A stretch of 33,107 bases of DNA from Spirochaetota bacterium. Its GTDB lineage: Bacteria; Spirochaetota; Spirochaetia; Treponematales; UBA12059. The DNA lies in NCBI GenBank assembly GCA_029560805.1, contig JAKQKE010000159.1, forward strand, positions 1 through 33,107, read 5' to 3'. This document shows positions 7,673 through 17,385 of this stretch, one piece after another (positions within the stretch are counted from its first letter, which is position 1; each line of letters begins with the position of its first letter). Under the pieces are notes generated by a model. It had not been told where the DNA came from. It searched no databases and was given only the letters and a program-made list of their open reading frames with translations. A program made the position numbers and the translations under genes.

Positions 7673-7736
7673 GAGCTCTCAGGATACTAGACTACTACGG
7701 CCGGTCGAGCGCGGCAACAGGCCGGCGCGGCTATCC

Positions 7737-8474
7737 ATGGATCTCGTGAATCGGTATATACTGGACGCCATGGTGCATCTTGCCGTGCTGATAGGCGGGG
7801 CCGCGCTACCTGCCGCGATACTCGTCATCCTGTTCCGCCGCGCCGACCGCGCCAGGCCCGAGCCTGTCGGGCTGATAGGCCGTAGCGTGCTGTACGGCTT
7901 TCTGGCGACCATACCGGCCATAGCGCTCGAGCTGCTCGTCGGCATACCCGCGGCCTACCTGCCGGGCTTGGCGGGGGCGGCCTGGTCGGCCTTCGTCACG
8001 GCCGCCCTGGTCGAGGAAGGCGTCAAGTATTTCTTCCTGAGCCGCTACCTCCTGCGCAACGAGGCGTTCGACGAGGTGATGGACGGCATCGTCTACGCGG
8101 CCTGCGTCAGCCTCGGTTTCGCGTTCGCCGAAAACCTGATGTACGGCGTCGGGGGCGGCTGGGTGTTGCTCTTCCGGGCGTTCACCGCGGTGCCGATGCA
8201 CGCGGCCGCCACGGGCATCATGGGCTACTGGCTCGGCCTGTCCAAGCGCGAGTCCGATAGCGCGCTGGCCGCGTCCTGCCGGCGCAAGGGTTTTATCGCG
8301 GCGGTGGTCGTGCACGGCTTCTATGACTTCTTCCTGTTCGCCGGCCCGCCGCTGGCCGTCGGCGCCATCCTGACGCTGTTCGTGGCTGTGCGGGCGCTCA
8401 GGCGCTTGGTACGCAGGGCCAAGGAACTCGACGACGCGGCCGCCTCGACGCGGCGAGCCCTGGGCCTTTCCTGA
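7737..8474 (+). CDS. PrsW-family intramembrane metalloprotease
   Basis: The 245-residue integral membrane protein has seven to eight hydrophobic stretches and the family's conserved polar residues: EE in LVEEGVKYFF (93-94), AEN in GFAFAENLMYG (131-133), His155 in RAFTAVPMHA, and His193 in VVHGFYDFF. PrsW proteins belong to the CPBP/Abi superfamily. In B. subtilis PrsW starts the regulated destruction of the anti-sigma factor RsiW; the substrate here is unknown. The ATG at 7737, a GTG at 7746 and an ATG at 7770 are all possible. The last follows a TATACT -10 box (7757-7762) closely and gives the usual family N-terminus. A longer in-frame extension to 7494 overlaps tkt and is rejected. The C-terminus is basic and cytoplasmic. 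Confidence 0.85.
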   Translation: MDLVNRYILDAMVHLAVLIGGAALPAAILVILFRRADRARPEPVGLIGRSVLYGFLATIPAIALELLVGIPAAYLPGLAGAAWSAFVTAALVEEGVKYFFLSRYLLRNEAFDEVMDGIVYAACVSLGFAFAENLMYGVGGGWVLLFRAFTAVPMHAAATGIMGYWLGLSKRESDSALAASCRRKGFIAAVVVHGFYDFFLFAGPPLAVGAILTLFVAVRALRRLVRRAKELDDAAASTRRALGLS

Positions 8475-8486
8475 TCCCGCCGCGGC

Positions 8487-10475
<1,989 letters not shown>

Positions 10476-10479
10476 GGAG

Positions 10480-11844
10480 CTAGCGGTACCGCTTGAGGGA
10501 CGCGATCGGCTCGAGGCCGTCAGGGGCCTCTACGACGGCGTTGCGCGTCGAGCCCGGAGGCAGGTAGGCCAGGAGCAGTTCGTCGCCGGCCATCGCGTAC
10601 GCGAAGGAAACCGCCGGCCGCTTCTCGCCGTCGAAACGCAGCGTGAAAGCGCCGTCCCAGTCGACGGATAGTTCCGGTGACAGGTACAGGTCCATCGATA
10701 TGGAACCGATCTCCCCCGCGCCTTCGGGGATGACGTCAGGCGTCAGGGCGCCGTAGGCGGCCCAGGTGAAGCGGCCGGAGCGGGTAATGATCAGCGCTCC
10801 GTAGGGCTCGCTCTCGAAGCGCTCGCCATCGGCGACGAAACCGGCCAGGACCGACATGCGCCGGCGCTCCTCGGCGGCGACGACGGACTGGACGTCTTGG
10901 GCGTGCCGCACGAACTCGTAGGATAGCTCCGCGTCCGGCCCACGGTCCTCCCTGAGCCTGGCGGCCGCTTCCTGCGACAGGTCCGACGCGGCCGGGACGA
11001 AGACGAGCCGACCGGCTTTCGTAAAGCGGAAGGAGGCGCCTCCGGGCAGGATGGTGTACGACCCGTCATCGCGCGCCTCGATAGAGTCGTAGCGGTAGAT
11101 TCTCGAGAAGCCGGGCCTCTCGACGCGGATCTGGTTGCGCAGGGGGTCGGTGAAGATGCCGTAGCGTGGCTGGTAGGCCGCCAGGTCGAGGCGCCCGGCA
11201 GCGACCATCGCGTCGAAGTAATCGGGGCGCCAGACATTGTCGAACAGGAGCGACAGCGACTCGCTCGATATGGACGAGCCGGCCGCCAGGTCGGGTATGG
11301 GCTCCTCCTCGGCGTTCCAGAGCCTGAGCTGATTGGAGAATACGTATCCGGTCGAGCCGTCCTCGGCGAGCGCCAGGTACCAGTCACCCTCGAGCCGTTC
11401 GCCGCCGGTCTCGACAGTCGCTCCTTCGACTCGGCGGAGCAGCTTGACCGGCTGGCCGAGTCTGAGGCGGTAGACCTGCTCGGAGCGGACGTTCGACGGC
11501 TCGGTCCTGAGTATGAGCCCGTCGCGCATGGCCACGCCGAGCACTGGCGCCAGATCGCCGTAGCCGTCCGCGGCCTCCCGGGCCTTCTTCTTGGACGGGT
11601 AGCGCTCGACCCGCCACAGTTCGAGCTCCTCCTTGGCGTCCGAGTCCGGAACGCCTACGGCGTACGTCTTCGTGATGTTCGACTTGAAGTGTATGGGAGC
11701 CACGTCCCCGTAGCCGAGCGCCGAGCCTTCGGGCGGCCAGAGTACGAGGGCCCAGCCCTCCCGGCCGGCGCAGGACGAGGCGAGCGCCGCTAGTAGGACG
11801 GCCGATACGATAGCCAGCCTTGCATGTACGTTCATCGATGCCAT
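10480..11844 (-). CDS. SH3-like domain lipoprotein, unknown function
   Basis: The product of 454 residues begins with a lipoprotein signal (lipobox ASSC, Cys25 counting from the first ATG). A bacterial SH3-like region follows at about residues 100-175, containing GLILRTEPSNVRSEQVYRLRLGQPVKLL and DGSTGYVFSNQLRL. The rest, about 270 residues, is mixed alpha/beta of no recognised family, including a section rich in Tyr and Arg that looks like a scaffold for repeated strands. It is probably a periplasmic or surface lipoprotein. Two ATGs (11844 and 11835) are possible; a TATAAT box ends 5 nt before the first, so the message may be leaderless or nearly so. It is followed by the ABC-F gene after 4 nt. 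The link between the two is not obvious functionally. Confidence 0.78.
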   Translation of the reverse strand: MASMNVHARLAIVSAVLLAALASSCAGREGWALVLWPPEGSALGYGDVAPIHFKSNITKTYAVGVPDSDAKEELELWRVERYPSKKKAREAADGYGDLAPVLGVAMRDGLILRTEPSNVRSEQVYRLRLGQPVKLLRRVEGATVETGGERLEGDWYLALAEDGSTGYVFSNQLRLWNAEEEPIPDLAAGSSISSESLSLLFDNVWRPDYFDAMVAAGRLDLAAYQPRYGIFTDPLRNQIRVERPGFSRIYRYDSIEARDDGSYTILPGGASFRFTKAGRLVFVPAASDLSQEAAARLREDRGPDAELSYEFVRHAQDVQSVVAAEERRRMSVLAGFVADGERFESEPYGALIITRSGRFTWAAYGALTPDVIPEGAGEIGSISMDLYLSPELSVDWDGAFTLRFDGEKRPAVSFAYAMAGDELLLAYLPPGSTRNAVVEAPDGLEPIASLKRYR

Positions 11845-11849
11845 GCTAC

Positions 11850-11880
11850 ATTATATAACGAAGGGCACCCGCCTTGTCAC
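11850..11880 (-). promoter_or_regulatory. Promoter for the SH3-like lipoprotein gene
   Basis: On the minus strand GTGACA (11880-11875) and TATAAT (11855-11850) are separated by 19 bp. Transcription would start at or within a base or two of the ATG at 11844. There is no Shine-Dalgarno, so translation may begin on a leaderless message. Confidence 0.5.
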
Positions 11881-11886
11881 GCCCGC

Positions 11887-11915
11887 TTGCGCTCCGGTCC
11901 GGGCTCGGGCATACT
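11887..11915 (+). promoter_or_regulatory. Promoter for the ppx-ppk operon
   Basis: TTGCGC (11887-11892), a 17-bp spacer and CATACT (11910-11915) predict a start near 11922. This is after the ATG at 11918, which supports the GTG at 11936 as the real start. It overlaps the divergent promoter region of the SH3-like lipoprotein. Confidence 0.55.
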
Positions 11916-11935
11916 AGATGGCTCGAGGAGGTTCC

Positions 11936-13468
11936 GTGAGCGTCAGGACAGAGGCCGTCATCGAGATCGGCTCCACCGGGATCAGGGTCCTCGTGGCCAA
12001 CGTCTCGGACGACGGGACCTACGAAATCCTCGAACGGGCGGGCAAGCCGATCGCCCTCGGCCGTGACGTCTTTACGACCGGCCTCGTCAGCCGCGACTTG
12101 GTGGGGGAGTGCATCGCGGTGCTCCGCTCGTTCCGCGAGCTCCTGCGCGCCTACGGAGTCGAGCCGACGGCGGCCCGCGTCGTGGCGACGAGCGCCCTGC
12201 GCGAGGCGGAGAATCGCGACGCCTTCGTCGACCGGGTAGCGATGCGCACCGGCTTCCGCGTCGACGTCATCGAGGCGATCGAAGAGAGCCACTACATGTT
12301 CCTGGCCGTCCAGCGGGCCCTCGGGGGCGACGCCCGCTATCTTTCCAGGACCAACTCCATGATCATCGAGGTCGGCGGCGGCTCTACCGAGCTGATGCTG
12401 CTCCGCAGGGGGCGGATCGTCGCGGCCCACTCGCTCAGGCTCGGCACGGTCCGCGTCGACGAGCAGTCCAAGGCCGTCATGGGTTCGTCGGGCTACCTGA
12501 TGCGCTTTCTCGCCGACAACGTCAGGACGGCCTGCGACGGGCTCGAGGACGACCTGCCGCTGTCGGGCGTGCGCTCGTTCGTCGCCATCGGCAACGACGC
12601 TCGCTTCGCCGCCTCCGTCGCTGGGGTCGAGGCGCGGTCCGACTACACGATCGTGCCGCGCGAGGCCTTCCTTGGCCTCGTCGACCGGCTCAAGGGCCTG
12701 ACGGTCGACGACATCGTCTCGTCGTACCGCGTGCCGTACTCGGACGCCGAGGCGCTACTGCCAGGCCTCGTGATCCTGTCGCTGTTCATCGAGCGCACCG
12801 GCGCCGAGGAGCTGGTCGTGCCCAGGGTCAGCCTACGCGACGGCCTCCTGATAGCCATGTCCGGAGGCTCGAGCGACGACATCCAGGCCGAGCTCCATAA
12901 GCAGATCATGGCGTCGGTCATCGGACTCGGCCGCCGCTACCGCTTCGACGAGGACCACGCCTCCCACGTCGTCGAGCACGCGCTGTTCCTGTTCGACCGC
13001 CTCGGTGAGGCCCACGGCATGGGCCGCAGGGAGCGCCTCCTGCTCGAGGCCGCCGCCTACCTGCACGACGTCGGCAACTTCATCCGTACGAGCGGCCACC
13101 AGCGCCACTCGGAATACATCGTCATCAACAGCGAGATCTTCGGGCTGCAGCGCGACGAACTGACCATCGTCGCCAACCTCGTCCGCTACCACCGCAAGGC
13201 GGGCCCATCCCCGTCCCACGCCAACTACATGAGCCTGCCGCGCGAGGACCGGGCGGTCGTACTCAAGCTGTCCGCCCTGCTCCGCGTCGCGGACGCTCTG
13301 GACCGGGGCCATACGCAACGGATCAAGCTCGTGGACCTGGAGATGAAGGAGGATCACCTGGTCCTCCATTCCGATAGCTCCGGCGACCTGTCCCTGGAGC
13401 GGCTGTCGCTCGCGGAGAAGGACGACATGTTCGAGGACGTATTCGGCCTCAAGGTGGTGCTGATATGA
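11936..13468 (+). CDS. ppx: Ppx/GppA phosphatase with C-terminal HD domain
   Basis: The 510-residue protein joins an N-terminal sugar-kinase-fold Ppx/GppA domain (about 1-300) to an HD-type domain (about 320-500). Family motifs are VIEIGSTGIRVLV, ATSALREAENR, the catalytic-Glu region VIEAIEESHYMF, and IIEVGGGSTELML. The HD part has LHDVG preceded by HASHVVEHA. Such enzymes degrade polyphosphate from the ends or hydrolyse pppGpp. The first motif has Glu where Asp is usual (DLGSNS in E. coli). The start at GTG 11936 has GAGGAGG 4 nt upstream. The stop overlaps the ppk start as ATGA, so degradation and synthesis of polyphosphate are coupled in one operon. Confidence 0.9.
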   Translation: MSVRTEAVIEIGSTGIRVLVANVSDDGTYEILERAGKPIALGRDVFTTGLVSRDLVGECIAVLRSFRELLRAYGVEPTAARVVATSALREAENRDAFVDRVAMRTGFRVDVIEAIEESHYMFLAVQRALGGDARYLSRTNSMIIEVGGGSTELMLLRRGRIVAAHSLRLGTVRVDEQSKAVMGSSGYLMRFLADNVRTACDGLEDDLPLSGVRSFVAIGNDARFAASVAGVEARSDYTIVPREAFLGLVDRLKGLTVDDIVSSYRVPYSDAEALLPGLVILSLFIERTGAEELVVPRVSLRDGLLIAMSGGSSDDIQAELHKQIMASVIGLGRRYRFDEDHASHVVEHALFLFDRLGEAHGMGRRERLLLEAAAYLHDVGNFIRTSGHQRHSEYIVINSEIFGLQRDELTIVANLVRYHRKAGPSPSHANYMSLPREDRAVVLKLSALLRVADALDRGHTQRIKLVDLEMKEDHLVLHSDSSGDLSLERLSLAEKDDMFEDVFGLKVVLI

Positions 13469-15600
13469 GCCATAAGCCCGACCGCGAATTCTACCTGAGC
13501 CGCGAGCTGTCCTGGCTGGAATTCAACGCCCGCGTGCTCGAGGAAGGTCTCGATGGGGCGAACCCCTTGCTGGAGCGCCTACGCTTCCTTTCCATCGTCT
13601 CGAGCAACTTCGACGAGTTCTTCATGGTGCGCGTGGCGGCCGTCAAGGCCAGGGCCCGCTCCGGCGATGCCGACCAGGACTACGCCGGGCTCGGGCCCGA
13701 GGAACTGCTGTCGGCCATCTCGCGTAGGGCCCGCGAGATAGCCGGCAAGCAGTACGCCGCCCTGACGAGCGAGCTGCTGCCGGCCCTGGCCGCCGAGGGC
13801 CTCTGGCTGATGCGGCCGGCCGAGTACGATGTCGAGTCGAGGCGCTGGCTCGAGGATTACTTCATGGGCCAGGTAGCGCCGGCCCTGACGCCGCTGGCCG
13901 TACCGGTCCCGGAGGAAGGTTCGCCCGTCGCCTTCCCGACGACCGGCAACCTGCGCATTCACGCCGCCTTCCTGCTGCGTTCGCCCGGCGGCGAGGAGGA
14001 GCGCCTGGCCATCGTCCAGGTGCCTCCCAACCTGGGGCGCTTCGTCCGGCTGCCTTCCGGTCCGGGAGCTCGCTACGCGTTGCTCGACGACCTGGTGATG
14101 GACTTCGGCCACCGGTTATTTCCGGGCTACGCCGTGACGGAGCGTTGCCTGTTCAAGGTGACCAGGGACGCCGACATCGGCGTCGATGAGGACCGTGACG
14201 ACGACTTCGTCGCGGCCATGGAGGAGGTCCTCGTCAACCGGCAGAATTCGTGGCCGGTCAGGCTGACCATCTCCTCCGACTCCGAGGAGCTCGAGGCGCG
14301 GCTCCGGGAAGCGCTCGGCCTGGATCAGGACGACGTGTACGCGTTGCCCGGCCCCATCGACCTTAAAAGCTTCATGGAGATCGCCAACCTGAAGGGCTTC
14401 GACCGGCTGCGCTACAAGCCCAGGAGCCGGTTCTCGCCGCTGGCCCTGTCGGAGGACAATACCGTTTGGGACGAGATACGCAAGCGAGACCTGGTGTTGC
14501 ACCTGCCCTACGAGTCGTTCCAGCCCATCGTCGACTTCGTCGAGGCCGCGGCCTCCGACCCCGACGTGCTAGCGATCAAGGCTACCCTATACCGGACCTC
14601 CGGCGACTCGCCCGTGGTCAAGGCGCTCACGCGGGCCGCGAGGGCCGGCAAGCAGGTCACGGTCGTCGTCGAGCTGAAGGCGCGCTTCGACGAGGAGCGC
14701 AACATCGTCTGGGCGTCCAGGCTGGAGCAAGCCGGCGCGATCGTCGTGTTCGGAGCTGCCCGGCTCAAGGTGCACGCCAAGGCGATGCTGGTCGTCAGGC
14801 GCGAGGAGGACGGGCTGGTCCGGCGCTACGTGCACCTGTCCACCGGCAACTACAACGACAAGACCGCCCGGCTGTACGGCGACCTGTCGCTGTTCACGGC
14901 CAACCCGACCATCTGCGCGGAGACCGGGGCGTTCTTCAACATGATTACCGGGCTGTCCGCTCGTACCGAGCTGCGGAACCTATCGATGGCGCCGTTCGAC
15001 CTGAAGCGCCGCGTCATATCGATGATAGAGCGCGAGGCCGAGCGGTCCAGCCCGGAGTCGCCCGGGCTCATCGCCGCCAAGATGAACTCGCTGTGCGACA
15101 AGGAGATCATCGACGCGCTGTACCGGGCCTCCGCGGCCGGCGTACGCGTGATGCTCAACGTGCGGGGCATCTGCCAGCTCGTGCCGGGGCTCAAGGGCCT
15201 GTCCGAAAATATTACGGTCGTGTCGATCGTCGGGCGATACCTGGAACACGCGCGCGTCTGCTACTTCCGCAACGGCGGCTCCGAGGAGCTGTACCTATCG
15301 AGCGCCGACTGGATGCCGCGGAACCTCGAGAAGCGCATCGAGCTGATGTTCCCCGTGTTCGGCGAGGAGGCGCGCGATCGAGTCTACGACGCGCTGATGT
15401 CGTACTTTCTGGACAACGTCAAGGCCAGGGCGCTCGGCCCGTCGGGGCACTGGCGACGAGTCAAGCCGCTCGAGGGCGAGGCGCCCTTCTCGGTGCATGA
15501 CTATTTCTACGAGGACAGCCTCAAGCGGCTGGAGCGGGCGAGCGCGACGAGCGCGACGAGCGACGCCAAGATGATACAGGTCAGGCGCAGGGCGCCGTAG
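13465..15600 (+). CDS. ppk1: Polyphosphate kinase 1
   Basis: The 711-residue protein is a complete PPK1, which polymerises the gamma-phosphate of ATP into polyphosphate reversibly. It starts with the family's YLSRELSWLEFNARVLEE and SNFDEFFMVRV motifs. The autophosphorylated histidine is His437 in RLKVHAKAMLV, next to LSTGNYNDKTARLYGD. The second catalytic histidine is His595 in IVGRYLEHARVCYF, near LYLSSADWMPRNL. The ATGA overlap with ppx marks translational coupling. The last 20 bp overlap the end of the convergent malQ gene, and a short GCGACGA repeat near the 3' end encodes ATSATS. No separate terminator is visible. Confidence 0.97.
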   Translation: MSHKPDREFYLSRELSWLEFNARVLEEGLDGANPLLERLRFLSIVSSNFDEFFMVRVAAVKARARSGDADQDYAGLGPEELLSAISRRAREIAGKQYAALTSELLPALAAEGLWLMRPAEYDVESRRWLEDYFMGQVAPALTPLAVPVPEEGSPVAFPTTGNLRIHAAFLLRSPGGEEERLAIVQVPPNLGRFVRLPSGPGARYALLDDLVMDFGHRLFPGYAVTERCLFKVTRDADIGVDEDRDDDFVAAMEEVLVNRQNSWPVRLTISSDSEELEARLREALGLDQDDVYALPGPIDLKSFMEIANLKGFDRLRYKPRSRFSPLALSEDNTVWDEIRKRDLVLHLPYESFQPIVDFVEAAASDPDVLAIKATLYRTSGDSPVVKALTRAARAGKQVTVVVELKARFDEERNIVWASRLEQAGAIVVFGAARLKVHAKAMLVVRREEDGLVRRYVHLSTGNYNDKTARLYGDLSLFTANPTICAETGAFFNMITGLSARTELRNLSMAPFDLKRRVISMIEREAERSSPESPGLIAAKMNSLCDKEIIDALYRASAAGVRVMLNVRGICQLVPGLKGLSENITVVSIVGRYLEHARVCYFRNGGSEELYLSSADWMPRNLEKRIELMFPVFGEEARDRVYDALMSYFLDNVKARALGPSGHWRRVKPLEGEAPFSVHDYFYEDSLKRLERASATSATSDAKMIQVRRRAP

Positions 15601-17140
15601 GCGCGGGGAGCCGGCTATAGAGCCGCGTCATGGCGCGTAGCTCGTCGGCCAGGTCCGGGCCCGGTAGGCTCTCCAGCCGCCAGGCCCAGTTGCCTCCGGT
15701 CGCGCCCGGACGGTTCATCCTGGCCTCCGAGCCCAGGCCGAGCAGATCCTGCATCGGGAAGACCGCCAGGCCGGCCGCGCTCTTCATCGCCTCGCGCACG
15801 AGCGCGCGTACCGGGTCCGGCGGATCGTAGCCCAGGTAGCCGGAGACGAAGGCGCGCTCCGCTTGGCTGGCCGACGCGAGCCAGCCGGCCAGCGTATCGT
15901 TGTCGTGGGTGCCGGTATAGGCTACGCATCCAGGAACGTAGGTATGGGGCAGGAACGGGTTGTCCGGGTCGAGGCCTCGGCCCGATTCCCTGGCGTCGAA
16001 GCCGAACTGCAGTATCCTCATGCCCGGTAGCCCGAAGCTATCGCGTAGCGCGACGACGTCGGGGGTGATGAGGCCGAGGTCCTCGGCCAGTATCGGCAGC
16101 TCGTCGCCCAGCCTAGCCCTGAGCGCGGACAAGAGGGCCGCGCCGGGAGCCGCCTTCCACTCGCCGCGCCTGGCCGTCTTGCGTCCGGCTGGTACCGCCC
16201 AGCACGCGGCAAGGCCTCTGAAGTGGTCGACGCGGACCATGTCGTAGAGCGATAGCGCCGCCTCCACCCTCGCTATCCACCACGAGAACCCGGTCGCCTC
16301 GTGGCGCTCCCAGTCGTAGAGCGGGTTGCCCCAGAGCTGTCCGTCCCTCGAGAAGTAGTCGGGCGGAACGCCGGCCACCTCTATCGGCCTGCCCGAGGCG
16401 TCTAGCCTGAACAGCTCGGGATGGGCCCAAGCGTCCGCCGAGTCCGGCGCCACGAAGATGGGCAGGTCGCCGACGATGGACAGCCCGCGGCCCGCGGCCC
16501 GCTCGCGTAGTTCGTCCCATTGCCGGCGGAACAGGAACTGCTCGGCCTCGATCAGCGACAGCTCGCGCCCATGCCCAGCGCGAAAGGCCGCGATGGCCTC
16601 CGGCTCGCGCCTGGCGAGGGTGCGCGGCCAGTACGCGTTCCACGACGAGTCATCGACGCCGGCCGCCGCCGCCGCGACGTCGCGCTCGCGCTTGATAACC
16701 GTGAATAGGCAATAATCATCGAGCCAGCCCGCGTTCGCCAGCCTGAAGGCGTCGAGCTCCGAGGCGAACCTTCCGGACGAGAGGAGCCGTTCAGCGGCCA
16801 GCCGAGCCAGGCGCTCCTTGGCCGGGATGACGCGCCCGTAGTCCACCGGCCCGCCGCGGGTATCGCGCGCCGCCTCGAGTTCCTCGTCGCGGAGGAGCTC
16901 GTCGCGCCTCAGGGTCTCCGGTGACAGGAGGAGGATGTTGCCGGCGAAGCTCGAGAACGGCGCGTATGGCGAGTCGCCGTAGCCCGTCGGCCCGAGCGGC
17001 AGTACCTGCCAGACCGACTGGCCCGCTTCGGCGAGCCAGTCGACGAAGCGGCCGGCCTCGGGGCCGAGGTCGCCGATGCCGAACGGCCCGGGTAGCGAGG
17101 TGGGGTGCAGTAGTACTCCGCTCGATCGTCTCAGTCGCAT
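15581..17140 (-). CDS. malQ: 4-alpha-glucanotransferase (amylomaltase, GH77)
   Basis: The 519-residue protein matches GH77 amylomaltases, which transfer glucan segments between maltodextrins in the cytoplasm. Landmarks are the N-terminal SSGVLLHPTSLPGPFGIGDLG, VLPLGPTGYGDSPYAPFSSFAGN, LPIFVAPDSADAWAHPELF, the nucleophile Asp in MVRVDHFRG, the acid/base Glu in ILAEDLGLI, and the third carboxylate in THDNDT. Length is normal for the bacterial short form. A GGAGGG Shine-Dalgarno precedes the ATG at 17140, and a near-consensus promoter lies just upstream. The 3' end overlaps that of ppk1. Beyond shared storage metabolism nothing links them. Confidence 0.97.
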   Translation of the reverse strand: MRLRRSSGVLLHPTSLPGPFGIGDLGPEAGRFVDWLAEAGQSVWQVLPLGPTGYGDSPYAPFSSFAGNILLLSPETLRRDELLRDEELEAARDTRGGPVDYGRVIPAKERLARLAAERLLSSGRFASELDAFRLANAGWLDDYCLFTVIKRERDVAAAAAGVDDSSWNAYWPRTLARREPEAIAAFRAGHGRELSLIEAEQFLFRRQWDELRERAAGRGLSIVGDLPIFVAPDSADAWAHPELFRLDASGRPIEVAGVPPDYFSRDGQLWGNPLYDWERHEATGFSWWIARVEAALSLYDMVRVDHFRGLAACWAVPAGRKTARRGEWKAAPGAALLSALRARLGDELPILAEDLGLITPDVVALRDSFGLPGMRILQFGFDARESGRGLDPDNPFLPHTYVPGCVAYTGTHDNDTLAGWLASASQAERAFVSGYLGYDPPDPVRALVREAMKSAAGLAVFPMQDLLGLGSEARMNRPGATGGNWAWRLESLPGPDLADELRAMTRLYSRLPAPTAPCA

Positions 17141-17155
17141 CCGCCCTCCGCTTTA

Positions 17156-17184
17156 GGTATAGGCTCGTCCGGGCCGCGTGTCAA
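17156..17184 (-). promoter_or_regulatory. Promoter for malQ
   Basis: On the minus strand TTGACA (17184-17179), a 17-bp spacer and TATACC (17161-17156) form a near-consensus promoter. The predicted start is about 10 nt before the malQ ATG, leaving a leader just long enough to hold the Shine-Dalgarno. Confidence 0.7.
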
Positions 17185-17284
17185 AGGGGCCGCGGCCCGA
17201 CGCCGGCTCGCCGAGTTCCGGTGCCGCCGCTACAAGCGCGTTTTGTGTTATGAAACGAGTTTAACAGAAAAGTATCTGGCACGC

Positions 17285-17313
17285 TTGCGCCTAGTCGGAT
17301 ACGGTGGTACCAT
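17285..17313 (+). promoter_or_regulatory. Promoter for the 5'-nucleotidase gene
   Basis: TTGCGC (17285-17290), a 17-bp spacer and TACCAT (17308-17313) are the best-spaced pair upstream. The start near 17320 gives a leader of about 65 nt ending in AAGGGAGGT, a strong Shine-Dalgarno, 4 nt before the ATG at 17386. Confidence 0.5.
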
Positions 17314-17385
17314 TATCGGCCTGAACGGCGATCGTCGGTCGCCGTTTCGCGTCCCATCACCGTTCCAATTCTTAAGGGAGGTTCT

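Noticed and set aside
7494-7736. N-terminal extension of the PrsW gene
   Set aside because: It overlaps the transketolase start in antisense and does not look like a membrane-protein N-terminus.
12109-12900. A 263-codon plus-strand frame inside ppx
   Set aside because: It is an alternative frame of a conserved gene, dominated by Arg, Gly, Pro and Ala, with no motif support.
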